A stretch of DNA of 64,000 nucleotides from Methylotenera mobilis 13 (GTDB lineage Bacteria > Pseudomonadota > Gammaproteobacteria > Burkholderiales > Methylophilaceae), in assembly GCF_000384255.1 (NCBI RefSeq), contig NZ_KB913035.1, positions 1,910,808 to 1,974,807 of the forward strand, written 5' to 3'. Position numbers and translations under genes: made by a program. This document shows, in pieces, positions 1 to 9,838 of the stretch. The notes beneath the pieces were generated by a model. The model was not told the origin of the DNA. It was given only the letters and a program-made list of their open reading frames with translations, and did not search any database. Position 1 is the stretch's first letter; every line of letters starts with the position of its first letter.

Positions 1-1170
1 TTTAAGCAATCTCGTGCAGAATTTGCTGACGTTTTTGCAAACTCAATCACAGGTGGTGGTGGTAGCCAAATTGGGATTGGTACAAACTTAGCAACGGTCG
101 CGCAGCAATTCACGCAAGGTAACATCACCTCCACCAACAACTCTTTAGATATTGCGATTAATGGCAACGGATTTTTCCGTATGTCATCAAACGGTGCAGT
201 GACATACACACGTAATGGCCAGTTTCAACTAGATAAATTTGGTTACATCGTAGACTCCGCTAGCAAACGTTTAACTGGCTATGCTGCAGATACAAACGGC
301 AACATTTTAAGTGGCGCAGCGGTTGACTTACAAATCAACACGGCAGACATTCAACCAGTCGCTACAACAGAGATTGAAGGCACAATTAACCTTGACTCTA
401 GAAATAACCCATTACCTGCTCTACCAGCATTTGACGCTACTGACCCGACGACATACAACAACTCAACAGCAGTAACCGTTTACGACAGTTTGGGCAACTC
501 ACATACTCTACAGAATTTCTTCCGCAAAACAGCAGCAAACACATGGGACATTTTTACGACTGTAGATGGCGTGAGAACTCCGGCAGCGGGAACAACCGCT
601 GTTATGACATTCACTGGCACTGGGGTAGCGCCAACCATTACACCTACAACGCCTCTAAATGGATTGCCTAGCGTCACTTTTACCCCCCTAAACACTGCCA
701 CACCAGCAGTTGCGAATGGTGCAGCTAACGTTACGACTACAATTGACTACTCTAAGAGCACTCAGTTTGGTTCAGCGTTTAGTATCAACAGCTTGTCGCA
801 AGATGGATTTACATCAGGCCGCCTATCTGGCTTTAATACTTCATCAGACGGCACAATTGTTGGGCGTTACAGTAATGGTCAATCAAAAAACCTAGGTCGA
901 GTAGTACTTTCTAGCTTTACTAACCCTAATGGGTTGCAGTCATTAGGAGGCAACGCTTGGGCAGTGAGTGCAAGCTCAGGACCTGACTTAACTGGAACGC
1001 CAGGCACAGGCCAATTAGGTGTATTACAATCATCAGCAGTAGAAGACTCAAACGTTGACTTAACGGCTGAACTGGTCAATATGATTACCGCTCAACGTGT
1101 TTATCAAGCCAATGCACAAACCATTAAAACACAAGATCAAGTGTTGCAAACGCTAGTTAACCTTCGTTAA
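1..1170 (+). CDS. flgE: Flagellar hook protein FlgE (5' end outside window)
   Basis: FlgE is the subunit of the flagellar hook, the flexible joint outside the outer membrane. The reading frame is open from base 1 without a stop, so the gene is cut by the window edge. The visible 389 residues begin at FKQSRAEFADVFANS, which normally lies about 30 residues into FlgE, so only a short N-terminal piece is missing. The conserved IAINGNGFF motif and the C-terminal helix (SNVDLTAELVNMITAQRVYQANAQ) typical of rod and hook proteins are both present. It is the first visible gene of the flgEFGHIJ run, with 27 bp to flgF. The internal ATG at 181 lies after conserved hook sequence and is not the start. Confidence 0.95.
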   Translation, partial: FKQSRAEFADVFANSITGGGGSQIGIGTNLATVAQQFTQGNITSTNNSLDIAINGNGFFRMSSNGAVTYTRNGQFQLDKFGYIVDSASKRLTGYAADTNGNILSGAAVDLQINTADIQPVATTEIEGTINLDSRNNPLPALPAFDATDPTTYNNSTAVTVYDSLGNSHTLQNFFRKTAANTWDIFTTVDGVRTPAAGTTAVMTFTGTGVAPTITPTTPLNGLPSVTFTPLNTATPAVANGAANVTTTIDYSKSTQFGSAFSINSLSQDGFTSGRLSGFNTSSDGTIVGRYSNGQSKNLGRVVLSSFTNPNGLQSLGGNAWAVSASSGPDLTGTPGTGQLGVLQSSAVEDSNVDLTAELVNMITAQRVYQANAQTIKTQDQVLQTLVNLR

Positions 1171-1197
1171 TAGTTTGTAACTAAAGGGAGAATCACG

Positions 1198-1938
1198 ATG
1201 GATCGCATGATTTACACCGCAATGACGGGTGCGAAACACATCCTTGAGAAGCAGGCAACAACCAGCCATAACTTGGCTAATGCAACCTCTACCGGATTTA
1301 AATCACAGATTGATGCTTTTAGAGCTGTGCCTGTGATTGGTGAAGGCTTGCCAACTCGTGCGTTTGTCGTGGATTCTACAAGCGGTAGCGATTTTAATTC
1401 AGGTGCGATTCAATCGACCAACCGAGATTTGGATGTAGCAGTAAAAGGTGATGGATGGATAGCCATTCAGCGTGCTGATGGCTCAGAAGCCTATACTAGA
1501 AATGGTTCACTGAAAACAAGTCCCAACGGTTTACTTCAAACCGCCAATGGCCTCACCATCATGGGTGACGGTGGACCGATTACGATTCCACCTGATGTAG
1601 CTGTCAGCATCGGTAAGGACGGCACAATTTCAACTGTGAATAACCTAACTTTACCAGGCCCTTCAAACATCATTGGTCGAATCAAGTTAGTTAACCCCTC
1701 CCCAGCAAACTTGGTACGTGCTGACGACGGTTTGTTTACCACCAAAGATGGTAATCCAGCCACAGCAGACGCAAGCGTTAGCTTAGTTCAAGGCGCTCTT
1801 GAGAGCAGTAATGTGAATGTCGTTGACGCGATGGTCACCATGATTAGCCTTGCCCGTCAGTTTGAAATGCAAATGAAATTAATTCAAACTGCTGAGAATA
1901 ACGCTAATAAAGCCAGTCAACTCCTGCAATTGACTTAA
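1198..1938 (+). CDS. flgF: Flagellar basal-body proximal rod protein FlgF
   Basis: FlgF is a proximal rod subunit of the basal body in the periplasm. The 246-residue product starts MDRMIYTAMTGAKHILEKQ, contains the rod/hook N-terminal motif HNLANATSTGFKSQ near residue 25, and ends in the family helix with SSNVNVVDAMVTMISLARQFEMQMK. Length fits the family (about 245-250). The ATG follows a clear AAAGGGAG ribosome-binding site. It sits between flgE and flgG as in most proteobacteria and is probably co-transcribed with them. Confidence 0.96.
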   Translation: MDRMIYTAMTGAKHILEKQATTSHNLANATSTGFKSQIDAFRAVPVIGEGLPTRAFVVDSTSGSDFNSGAIQSTNRDLDVAVKGDGWIAIQRADGSEAYTRNGSLKTSPNGLLQTANGLTIMGDGGPITIPPDVAVSIGKDGTISTVNNLTLPGPSNIIGRIKLVNPSPANLVRADDGLFTTKDGNPATADASVSLVQGALESSNVNVVDAMVTMISLARQFEMQMKLIQTAENNANKASQLLQLT

Positions 1939-2031
1939 CTACAAATCAGTTATTATGAAATCATTGTAATCAACTATTCAGCAATTTAAGCATAAAGCAA
2001 TTAATGCAGGCTGTGATTGAAGGGAAATAAA

Positions 2032-2814
2032 ATGATACGCTCACTATGGATATCGAAAACTGGTCTAGATGCGCAACAGACGCAAATGGACGTGATTTCA
2101 AATAACTTAGCCAACGTCAGCACCAGTGGCTTTAAAAGATCACGTGCAGTGTTTGAAGATCTGCTATACCAAACGATTAGACAACCTGGCGCACAGACCT
2201 CCCAACAAACACAGTTACCTTCAGGCCTACAATTAGGTACAGGCGTTAGGCCAGTTGCAACAGAGCGAATTTTCACTCAAGGTAATTTACAGCAAACTGG
2301 TAATGATAAAGATGTTGCGATCCAAGGCGCTGGTTTCTTTCAAATTTTACTGCCTGATGGCACAACGGCTTACACTCGTGACGGTGCATTTCAAGTGGAC
2401 TTTCAAGGCCAACTGGTAACTTCAAGCGGCTTTTCTGTTCAACCGCCAATTACAATACCAACGAATGCTCAAAGCCTTACTGTAGGTCGCGATGGAACTG
2501 TCTCTGTCACATTAGCAGGCTCAACCGCTGTGACACAAATTGGCCAGTTACAATTGTCTACTTTTATCAATCCGGCCGGCCTACAAGCTAATGGTGAAAA
2601 TTTGTATGTTGAAACTGCTGCTTCTGGTACAGCCAATGCAAACACCCCTGGTACAAATGGCGCGGGTTTATTGACGCAAGGTTACGTGGAAACGTCAAAC
2701 GTTAATGTTGTAGAAGAGTTAGTGAATATGATTCAAACGCAACGTGCTTACGAAATTAATAGTAAAGCAATTACAACATCAGACCAAATGTTGCAAAAAT
2801 TGACACAGATGTAA
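2032..2814 (+). CDS. flgG: Flagellar basal-body distal rod protein FlgG
   Basis: FlgG forms the distal rod that crosses the peptidoglycan and the P and L rings. The 260-residue protein starts [25 protein letters not shown], contains [21 protein letters not shown], and ends with [26 protein letters not shown], all classical for FlgG. I chose the ATG at 2032 because an AAGGGA Shine-Dalgarno sequence lies about 6 bp upstream; an in-frame TTG at 2017 would add five residues not seen in the family. The roughly 90-bp gap from flgF shows no obvious terminator. Confidence 0.97.
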   Translation: MIRSLWISKTGLDAQQTQMDVISNNLANVSTSGFKRSRAVFEDLLYQTIRQPGAQTSQQTQLPSGLQLGTGVRPVATERIFTQGNLQQTGNDKDVAIQGAGFFQILLPDGTTAYTRDGAFQVDFQGQLVTSSGFSVQPPITIPTNAQSLTVGRDGTVSVTLAGSTAVTQIGQLQLSTFINPAGLQANGENLYVETAASGTANANTPGTNGAGLLTQGYVETSNVNVVEELVNMIQTQRAYEINSKAITTSDQMLQKLTQM

Positions 2815-2931
2815 ACTAGGATTAGTTATAAAATCAAAGCATTATTTAAAAAACCTTAAAAATAATATCGGCAGCAAACTCTGCAATTATACGTTTTTAA
2901 GGTTTTATTGTCAGAACACCAAGAGGCAACC

Positions 2932-3714
2932 ATGTTGAACACCACTCAAGGTACATTGCTTAACGCTACTAGCAAGCAACTAGCAAAGATGAAAACATAC
3001 CTAGTGACTCTAAACAAATTGATGAGCCGCAGTATTTTGGGGATATTTGCAACCACCCTGCTATACGGCTGCGCAATTACGCCTACCTCTATTGTTAATC
3101 AGCCAACATCAGCAAGAGCTCAACAACCAAACAACGCTCAAAGTAATAATGGCGGTATTTATAGCGCTTCTTCATATCGCCCAATGTTTGAAGACCGTCG
3201 CCCTCGTTTTATTGGTGATATTGTCACCATTAATATTACAGAAAATACAACCGCCACAAAAGCGAATGGAAGCTCTGCAAGTAAAGAAGGCGAAGTTGGT
3301 TTCCAGACTGATGCAAAACTAGGTGATAACATACCCGTTATCGGCGGTTTAGTCTCCAGACTGCCATTCGCAAAACTAGGCTCAGCTTCAGCTAGTTCAG
3401 ACATCTCTTACACCGATGATGCAGCTGCTAATGCAAGAAATGTGTTTAACGGTTCTTTAACCGCTACAGTCGTGGACGTATTGCCTAATGGCAACTTAGT
3501 GGTCAGTGGTGAAAAACAAGTTGGTTTAGACAAAGGTACAGAGTTCATCAGATTCTCAGGCGTCATTAACCCAGATACTATTTCTCTCGGCAATACAGTA
3601 CCATCTACTAAAGTAGCTGATGCTAGGATAGAATATAGAACTAATAGCAAAATTGATGGGGCTGCGATTGCATCAATATTCGCCCGCTTCTTCTTAAGCA
3701 TGAGCCCATGGTAG
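2932..3714 (+). CDS. flgH: Flagellar L-ring lipoprotein FlgH
   Basis: FlgH builds the L ring in the outer membrane around the rod. The sequence has a hydrophobic signal segment followed by LLYGC, a lipobox with the acylated Cys, then the family's RPRFIGDIVTINITENTTATK region and the C-terminal FARFFLSMSPW. I use the ATG at 2932, just after AAGAGG. An in-frame TTG at 2908 and ATGs at 2989 and 3022 also exist; the true start may be one of the later ones, since about 60 residues before the lipobox Cys is long. It overlaps flgI by 7 bp. Confidence 0.93.
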   Translation: MLNTTQGTLLNATSKQLAKMKTYLVTLNKLMSRSILGIFATTLLYGCAITPTSIVNQPTSARAQQPNNAQSNNGGIYSASSYRPMFEDRRPRFIGDIVTINITENTTATKANGSSASKEGEVGFQTDAKLGDNIPVIGGLVSRLPFAKLGSASASSDISYTDDAAANARNVFNGSLTATVVDVLPNGNLVVSGEKQVGLDKGTEFIRFSGVINPDTISLGNTVPSTKVADARIEYRTNSKIDGAAIASIFARFFLSMSPW

Positions 3715-4895
3715 AAAATCATATGGCAAAATTACTCAACATCAATGCTCTAATAACACATGCTGAAACCTTGCAGCAAAAAATTAGACGCTTATCTGTA
3801 CCCTGCGCACTTATCGCCTTTTCTGTGCTGTCTGTCACCACTACCAGCATCGCTCATGCGGAGCGTTTAAAAGATCTTGCTTCGATTCAGGGCGTCCGTG
3901 CCAACCAACTAATCGGCTATGGCCTAGTTGTTGGTTTGGATGGCACTGGTGACCAAACAGTACAAACTCCCTTCACCGTACAAAGCATTATCAGCATGAT
4001 GCAACAAATGGGTGTTACTTTACCTACAGGCACATCATTACAACTAAAAAACGTTGCTGCAGTCATTGTCACTAGCAGCCTACCTGCATTTGCACAACCT
4101 GGGCAAAATTTGGACATTACAGTCTCATCAATGGGTAATGCAAAAAGCCTCAGAGGCGGTACATTGCTCATGACCCCATTAAAAGGTGCAGACGGGCAGG
4201 TATATGCCATGGCACAGGGTAGCTTAGTCGTCGGTGGTGTTGGTGCATCAGCTAACGGTGCACAAACACAGGTTAACCACTTAAGTGTTGGCAGAATCAC
4301 TGCGGGCGCTACTGTTGAGCGAGCTGTTCCTTCAAACATCAGTGAGAACAGTATTTTCAATTTAGAATTAAAAGACTCCGACTTTTCTACAGCGTCATTA
4401 GTTGTAGATGCTGTCAATCGTAAGTTTGGTCAGAATACTGCACTAGCTCAAAATGGCCGTGTGATCCAAATCAATCCACCAAACAACTACAGTCGTGTTG
4501 CATTTCTAGCGGCATTAGAAAGTTTGAATGTAGTGCCTGCAGCAAGTTATGCAAAAGTGATTGTGAATGCCCGCACAGGCTCTGTTGTCATGAACCAAAC
4601 GGTAACCCTCGAGAGCTGCGCAGTTTCACATGGCAACTTAACTGTCACCATCAACACAGACCCAGTGATAAGCCAGCCAGGTGCGTTAGCAAGTGGACAA
4701 ACTGTAGCAACTGCGCGGTCAGAAATCGACATTGATAAAGAGCCCGGCCAAGTGGTTAAACTAGATGGTGGTGCCAATCTATCTGACGTAGTCAAAGCGC
4801 TCAATGCCATTGGTGCAACCCCACAAGATTTATTAGCGATCTTACAAGCAATGAAAGCTGCTGGTTCACTGCGTGCTGAACTTGAAGTCATTTAA
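3708..4895 (+). CDS. flgI: Flagellar P-ring protein FlgI
   Basis: FlgI forms the periplasmic P ring around the rod. After an N-terminal signal peptide ending SIAHA, the mature protein begins ERLKDLASIQGVRANQLIGYGLVVGL, diagnostic of FlgI, and the C-terminus LSDVVKALNAIGATPQDLLAILQAMKAAGSLRAELEVI also fits. The ATG at 3708 overlaps the end of flgH; another ATG at 3723 (MAKLLNINAL) would give 390 residues. Neither has a strong ribosome-binding site, so translational coupling to flgH is likely. The leader before the cleavage site is longer than usual. Confidence 0.95.
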   Translation: MVENHMAKLLNINALITHAETLQQKIRRLSVPCALIAFSVLSVTTTSIAHAERLKDLASIQGVRANQLIGYGLVVGLDGTGDQTVQTPFTVQSIISMMQQMGVTLPTGTSLQLKNVAAVIVTSSLPAFAQPGQNLDITVSSMGNAKSLRGGTLLMTPLKGADGQVYAMAQGSLVVGGVGASANGAQTQVNHLSVGRITAGATVERAVPSNISENSIFNLELKDSDFSTASLVVDAVNRKFGQNTALAQNGRVIQINPPNNYSRVAFLAALESLNVVPAASYAKVIVNARTGSVVMNQTVTLESCAVSHGNLTVTINTDPVISQPGALASGQTVATARSEIDIDKEPGQVVKLDGGANLSDVVKALNAIGATPQDLLAILQAMKAAGSLRAELEVI

Positions 4896-4907
4896 TGACA
4901 ATAGACA

Positions 4908-5891
4908 ATGACAAATAATATCAATACAAATAGCAACAGCATTGCCACCAAGGCAGATCTATCTGGCAATCTTGCGATTGATGCAAATAGCCTAAATAAT
5001 CTTAAACAAGCAGCAAAAGAAAACTCACCAGAAGCAATCAAAGGTGTTGCAAAGCAGTTTGAAGCCATTTTCATGAATATGATGCTTAAAAGCATGCGTG
5101 AAGCAACCCCACAAGACAGCTTGCTAGATAACGATCAAAGCCGTACTTTTATCAGCATGCTTGATCAGCAATTGACGAACAACCTTGCTTCAAAAGGACT
5201 AGGATTAGCAGATGTATTGGCACGCCAGCTGAGCAAAACCGGCTATGGTGCTAACCAGTCACTTGAAGACGCAGTGAGCGACACTTCAAACTTAATAGAT
5301 AAACAATCGTTAAATGAAAATTTAATTGGTAATCCATTTTTAAACCAAGCTCGAGTAGCATTGCAACAAAACTCTACTAACTTTAATCAAGCAATAAAAA
5401 ATCTCTCTGATTTTAAACCACTCAATGAAAGTAGCAGTGCAGAAAGCTTTCAAAAAAAAATGGCGCATCATGCTGAAGCAGCAAGTCGCGCTACTGGAAT
5501 CCCTGCTCACTTGATGCTTGGTCAGGCCGCTTTAGAAAGCGGATGGGGCAAGCGAGAACTAAAAGGTGCTGATGGTACACCAAGTAATAATCTCTTTGGT
5601 ATTAAAGCGACAGGTAACTGGAGCGGCAAGGTTGTAGAAGCAGTCACCACAGAATATGTGAACGGTATCAAACAAAAGCGTATTGAAAAGTTTCGTGCAT
5701 ACGATAGTTATGCAGACTCATTTAAAGATTTTGCTAATTTAATGCGCAATAACACACGGTATGAAAATGTAATGGCTAATCTGGACAATGTACAAGGCTA
5801 TGCAAAGGCTATGCAAAAAGCTGGATATGCCACAGATCCAAACTATGCAGAAAAACTCACTAGCGTCATTAAAAAAGTGTCATCATCTTAA
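4908..5891 (+). CDS. flgJ: Flagellar rod-assembly protein and muramidase FlgJ
   Basis: FlgJ caps the growing rod and opens peptidoglycan. Residues about 40-110 (EAIKGVAKQFEAIFMNMMLKSM) are the rod-cap domain. Residues about 180-327 are a glucosaminidase/muramidase-type domain with LESGWGKRELKG, carrying the likely catalytic Glu, and SNNLFGIKATGNWSG. Length (327) fits the two-domain beta/gamma-proteobacterial form. It lies 12 bp after flgI and closes the flgE-J run; a separate promoter for flgKL follows. Confidence 0.95.
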   Translation: MTNNINTNSNSIATKADLSGNLAIDANSLNNLKQAAKENSPEAIKGVAKQFEAIFMNMMLKSMREATPQDSLLDNDQSRTFISMLDQQLTNNLASKGLGLADVLARQLSKTGYGANQSLEDAVSDTSNLIDKQSLNENLIGNPFLNQARVALQQNSTNFNQAIKNLSDFKPLNESSSAESFQKKMAHHAEAASRATGIPAHLMLGQAALESGWGKRELKGADGTPSNNLFGIKATGNWSGKVVEAVTTEYVNGIKQKRIEKFRAYDSYADSFKDFANLMRNNTRYENVMANLDNVQGYAKAMQKAGYATDPNYAEKLTSVIKKVSSS

Positions 5892-5914
5892 ATAAGCAAT
5901 CGTCAAATAAGGCC

Positions 5915-5941
5915 TAAAGTTTTCATAATTTATGCCGTCAT
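5915..5941 (+). promoter_or_regulatory. Candidate sigma-28 (FliA) promoter of flgKL
   Basis: TAAA at 5915-5918 is followed by exactly 15 bp and then GCCGTCAT at 5934-5941. The enterobacterial FliA consensus is TAAA-N15-GCCGATAA, so the -35 core and GCCG match while the last four -10 bases match weakly. It lies 36 bp upstream of the flgK ATG, in the gap after flgJ. Hook-filament junction genes are typical class 3 targets. Confidence 0.6.
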
Positions 5942-5976
5942 ACAATATATGAAATTAGTTAAAGTGAGTCAGTACC

Positions 5977-7953
5977 ATGGCCTCTAACATCTTAAACATC
6001 GGAAAAAGTGCTCTCGCTGCTGCGCAAGTTGGCATTAGTACGACTGGTCATAATATTGCTAACGCATCAACACCTGGTTATTCAAGACAAGTCGTTGTTC
6101 AGGCGGCAGCACAATCACAAAATTTTGGATATGGTTACGTTGGTCAAGGCACTGAAGTTGCGTCAGTAACCAGAATATTCAATGATATTTTGGCTGCTCA
6201 AGCCGTTCGTAGCCAAGCTAACAGCTCTAGCGTTGACACCTATCGTGCGCAAATGACCACGATTGATGACATGCTATCAAACGCTACGGCTGGACTTAAT
6301 CCAGCAATGAGTGAGTTCTTTGGTGCAATTCAAGATTTGAGTGCAAATCCAAGTGACCTAGCAACTAGACAATCCATGCTGTCATACGCACAGTCTTTGG
6401 CAAGTCGTTTCCAAACAACAAACAATAGACTAAATGAAGTTCGCGAAAGCGTGAACTCACAAATCACATCTAGTGTTAGTCTAGTCAACACATACGCCAA
6501 GCAAATTGCTGGGCTTAATGATGTCATCGAAAAAGCAGTCAGTGCTAATGGAAACATTCCTAACGACTTGATGGACCAACGAGATCAGTTGGTACTAGAG
6601 TTAAGTAAACAAATTAAAACCACTGTCGTTTCTCAAGGCCAAGGTGGATATAATGTCTATGTAGGTAACGGTTTACCTGTAGTCGTTGGTAAAGAAACAT
6701 TCAACCTGCTTACTACCCCATCACCAACCGACCCAAGCCGATTAGAAGTCGCTTACCAATCTAATGACAAAGTAACTGTACTCGGCGTTAATAGCCTTCC
6801 AGGTGGTGTAGTTGGTGGCTTATTACAGTTCCGTTCAGAGTCTCTAGACAGCATACAAAACCAAATTGGCCAAATAGCTGCCGTGCTGGGAGAAACTTTC
6901 AATTCTCAACATGCCCAAGGTTTTGACTTAGATGGAAATCTAGGTACCGCTTTATTTAGTGTTCCAGAACCATTAGTTAACGCTAATGCCTTTAATTCTG
7001 GCCCAAGCACAACACCTGCTAATGCAAATCCAGCTGAGGTTGCTGCAAAAATTGTAAACGCTAAAGCGCTAACAACAAGCGATTACAAGCTGCAGTATGA
7101 TGGCACAAACTATAATATTACACGTCTGAGTGACAACACTACACAGTCTTTCAGTAGCTTGCCTGCAAGTGTAGACGGCTTAACAATAAGCCAAACATCG
7201 GGAACAATGCTAGCTGGTGATAACTTCTTAATTAAACCAACACAAAATGCAGCGACTAAATTCCAAGTTGCGATTACTGATGCAAGAAAATTAGCAGTTG
7301 GTGGAAGCGTACTGACTGGAAGTGCTAATGTAGCCAACACAGGTGCAGCGAGCATCAGTAGTCCAATCGCTAGCAGCACTTACTCATCAAGCCCAATCGC
7401 TGCACCTTTTAACATTACCTATAACGCAGGTGCGCCAAACACATTAACAGGCTTTATTGCCACAGAGCCCGTGACCGTCACTTCAACCAATGGTACTACT
7501 ACAACATATGCAGCTGGTGCGCCGGTTACTTTTGTTAACGGTGCAACCATATCCACGGCAGGAATCAGTTTTGTAATCTCTGGAGCACCAAATAACGGTG
7601 ACCAATTTACTATTGCTCCAGGTAGCGTGACGGGCCCCAGTGATAATACAAACGGATTATTACTTGGCGGCCTGCAAAATGCAGACACCATCACTGGGAA
7701 TAAAAGTTACTCAGATGCTTTTGGTCAAATGGTTAACGGTGTTGGTAACAAAACACGTGAACTCAATATATTGAGCATTTCAGAAGCACAAGTATTAGAA
7801 CAAATTACAGCGGCAGTTCAAGCAGAATCAGGTGTTAACTTAGATGAAGAAGCCACTAACTTAATACGTTACCAGCAAGCTTATCAGGCAGCTGGAAAGA
7901 TGATGCAAATTGCGAGTCAACTATTTGATGTGCTATTGCAACTAGGCACCTAG
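5977..7953 (+). CDS. flgK: Flagellar hook-filament junction protein FlgK (HAP1)
   Basis: FlgK is the first junction protein between hook and filament. The 658-residue product begins MASNILNIGKSALAAAQVGISTTGHNIANASTPGYSRQVV, the conserved FlgK start, and ends EEATNLIRYQQAYQAAGKMMQIASQLFDVLLQL, the usual D0 helix. The middle (about residues 330-560) is a variable Ser/Thr/Ala-rich region. It is somewhat longer than the E. coli protein (547), with the extra length in the surface-exposed centre. It is probably transcribed with flgL, 22 bp downstream. Confidence 0.97.
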   Translation: MASNILNIGKSALAAAQVGISTTGHNIANASTPGYSRQVVVQAAAQSQNFGYGYVGQGTEVASVTRIFNDILAAQAVRSQANSSSVDTYRAQMTTIDDMLSNATAGLNPAMSEFFGAIQDLSANPSDLATRQSMLSYAQSLASRFQTTNNRLNEVRESVNSQITSSVSLVNTYAKQIAGLNDVIEKAVSANGNIPNDLMDQRDQLVLELSKQIKTTVVSQGQGGYNVYVGNGLPVVVGKETFNLLTTPSPTDPSRLEVAYQSNDKVTVLGVNSLPGGVVGGLLQFRSESLDSIQNQIGQIAAVLGETFNSQHAQGFDLDGNLGTALFSVPEPLVNANAFNSGPSTTPANANPAEVAAKIVNAKALTTSDYKLQYDGTNYNITRLSDNTTQSFSSLPASVDGLTISQTSGTMLAGDNFLIKPTQNAATKFQVAITDARKLAVGGSVLTGSANVANTGAASISSPIASSTYSSSPIAAPFNITYNAGAPNTLTGFIATEPVTVTSTNGTTTTYAAGAPVTFVNGATISTAGISFVISGAPNNGDQFTIAPGSVTGPSDNTNGLLLGGLQNADTITGNKSYSDAFGQMVNGVGNKTRELNILSISEAQVLEQITAAVQAESGVNLDEEATNLIRYQQAYQAAGKMMQIASQLFDVLLQLGT

Positions 7954-7975
7954 TCAATAGCTTAAGGAATTTATC

Positions 7976-8887
7976 ATGCGTATCAGTACCAATACCATCT
8001 ACCAGTCTGGTATCTCTAAGATATCAAATCTGCAATCAGAACAGTTTAAATTAATGCAGCAAATATCGACTGGTCAACGTATTGCTTCGCCTTCAGACGA
8101 CCCTGTTGCGTCTGCAAGAGCGTTAGAAGTTTCCCATGCTAAAAGTATCAACTCAAAATTTGCGGATACACGCCAAACGGCTCAGTTAAAACTAAACACA
8201 TTAGAGTCAAACTTAACTAGCGTGACTAACATGATGATATCTGTGAAGTCTGCAATGGTGTCTGCTGGTAATCCTACTTACTCAGATCTAGAAAGAGGCT
8301 TTATTGCTTCAGAGCTAAAAACTACACTAGACGGCTTAATTGGTCTAGCCAACACAAGAGACGCTGCGGGTAACTATTTATACGCAGGATTTGAAACAGA
8401 CACAGCACCGTTTGTCGCGAATGCATCAGGTGCATCATACGTAGGTGACTCCAACAAACAAATGTTACAAGTAGACAGTCAACGTCAAATGGCCGTTAAT
8501 GCGACTGGAGATGAGGTGTTTCAAGCAGGTGGTAATGATATTTTTGCCACATTACAGAATTTGGTAACACTATTGAATACACCATTAACGCCAGCAAACC
8601 AAGCAGCTTTTACTGCAGGCGTTGCGACAGGCCTAACTAGCATACAACAAGGGTTAGATAACGTGCTAACAGTACGCGCCTCAATCGGTTCTAGGCTAAA
8701 TGAAATAGACCAGTTAGACGTATCTGGTGATGACCTAGAATTGCAATACAGTAAATCGTTGTCTGAGATTCAAGACCTAGACTACGCGGCAGCATTATCT
8801 GATTTATCCAAGAATCAAACGATTATGGAAGCTGCTCAAAAATCATTTGTTGCAACGACTAGTCTATCTTTATTCAATTTTATTTAG
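7976..8887 (+). CDS. flgL: Flagellar hook-filament junction protein FlgL (HAP3)
   Basis: FlgL is the second junction protein and is related to flagellin. The start MRISTNTIYQSGISKISNLQSEQFKLMQQISTGQRI and motif PSDDPVASARALEVS are typical; the C-terminus ends in the flagellin-like helix (LDYAAALSDLSKNQTIMEAAQKSFVATTSLSLFNFI). Length 303 fits. An AAGGAA ribosome-binding site precedes the ATG. It is the last gene of the + strand flagellar block and converges on fliR. Confidence 0.96.
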   Translation: MRISTNTIYQSGISKISNLQSEQFKLMQQISTGQRIASPSDDPVASARALEVSHAKSINSKFADTRQTAQLKLNTLESNLTSVTNMMISVKSAMVSAGNPTYSDLERGFIASELKTTLDGLIGLANTRDAAGNYLYAGFETDTAPFVANASGASYVGDSNKQMLQVDSQRQMAVNATGDEVFQAGGNDIFATLQNLVTLLNTPLTPANQAAFTAGVATGLTSIQQGLDNVLTVRASIGSRLNEIDQLDVSGDDLELQYSKSLSEIQDLDYAAALSDLSKNQTIMEAAQKSFVATTSLSLFNFI

Positions 8888-8914
8888 CTTATCTCAATAT
8901 AGTTGAATGCAAAA

Positions 8915-8952
8915 TCTCGCCTAAGTTACCTAGGCGAATTAACTTGTTTTTT
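8915..8952. terminator. Probable bidirectional terminator between flgL and fliR
   Basis: A 7-bp perfect stem TCGCCTA / TAGGCGA (8917-8923 and 8931-8937) with a 7-nt loop lies between the convergent genes flgL and fliR. On the + strand a T-rich run (TTGTTTTTTAATT) follows a few bases later; on the - strand GATTTT follows. The spacing of the + strand T-run is not ideal. Confidence 0.55.
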
Positions 8953-9017
8953 AATTAAATAACTATTGAAATTACCAAGCCCATAAATCAATACCAGCCC
9001 TAGTTCTATTGAATCTA

Positions 9018-9809
9018 TTACTTATTCTCGATATTTTTGGGAATAGCAACCTGCATCATATTGTCAGTACCCTGCTCAATAAATTTTATAATCGGCTGTA
9101 ACATACTAGTGAGTGACAATGCCACCACCAAAAACCCCATACTCAAAGTAATTGGGAATCCAATACCAAACAGATTAAGTTGTGGCGCTGTTCTCGTTAA
9201 AATCCCTAATGCCATGTTCGTAATCAACAATGCACAAACAGCAGGTAGTGCTAGCATTAAACCAGCACTGAATATAGTGCTACCCCATTGTGCAATTTGC
9301 ATAGGGTCCACACCTGGGCCATGTAACGATATTGGCATAGTAATAAAACTATTAGCCATCGCTGTCACAATAATTAAATGACCATCTAAACTCAAAAAAA
9401 TCAACATAGCGAGCAACACTAAGAGTTGGTTTAATGCAGTCGATTGCCCATTAGTTTGTGGATCAAAAAACTGTGCAAAGCCTAGGCCCATCGTCATACC
9501 AATCATTTGACCTGCTAGATCAACTGCTGAAAATACCATCCTCATACTAAAACCAATAGCAAATCCAATGATCATTTGTTGGATTAAGATAAGTAGACCA
9601 TCGAAGGAGAAAACTTCAAACTGAGGTATTGGGGGAATGGTAGGAACGATAATAATCGTTAGCATGATACCTAAGCCCAATCGCACTCGGTTAGGGATTG
9701 TGGTGTGGCTAAAAATAGGAACAATCGCGATCACTGCTAAAATGCGTGTTAGTGGCCACAACATGCTAATTACCCATGTTTGAAGGAACTCACTACTAAA
9801 CGTAATCAT
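9018..9809 (-). CDS. fliR: Flagellar type III export protein FliR
   Basis: FliR is an inner-membrane component of the flagellar export gate, together with FliP and FliQ. The 263-residue protein has about six strongly hydrophobic segments and family-typical stretches such as VRLGLGIMLTIIIVPTIP, IIGFAIGFSMRMVFSAVDLAGQ and GLGFAQFFDPQTNGQSTALNQ. It is the last gene of the fliLMNOPQR series. The C-terminus runs up to the bidirectional terminator shared with flgL. Confidence 0.96.
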   Translation of the reverse strand: MITFSSEFLQTWVISMLWPLTRILAVIAIVPIFSHTTIPNRVRLGLGIMLTIIIVPTIPPIPQFEVFSFDGLLILIQQMIIGFAIGFSMRMVFSAVDLAGQMIGMTMGLGFAQFFDPQTNGQSTALNQLLVLLAMLIFLSLDGHLIIVTAMANSFITMPISLHGPGVDPMQIAQWGSTIFSAGLMLALPAVCALLITNMALGILTRTAPQLNLFGIGFPITLSMGFLVVALSLTSMLQPIIKFIEQGTDNMMQVAIPKNIENK

Positions 9810-9838
9810 TTCTTATGTTGCTTTTGATGCCAAATGCA

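Noticed and set aside
3917-4417. 166-codon open frame opposite flgI
   Set aside because: Antisense shadow of a highly conserved gene, with no supporting signals.
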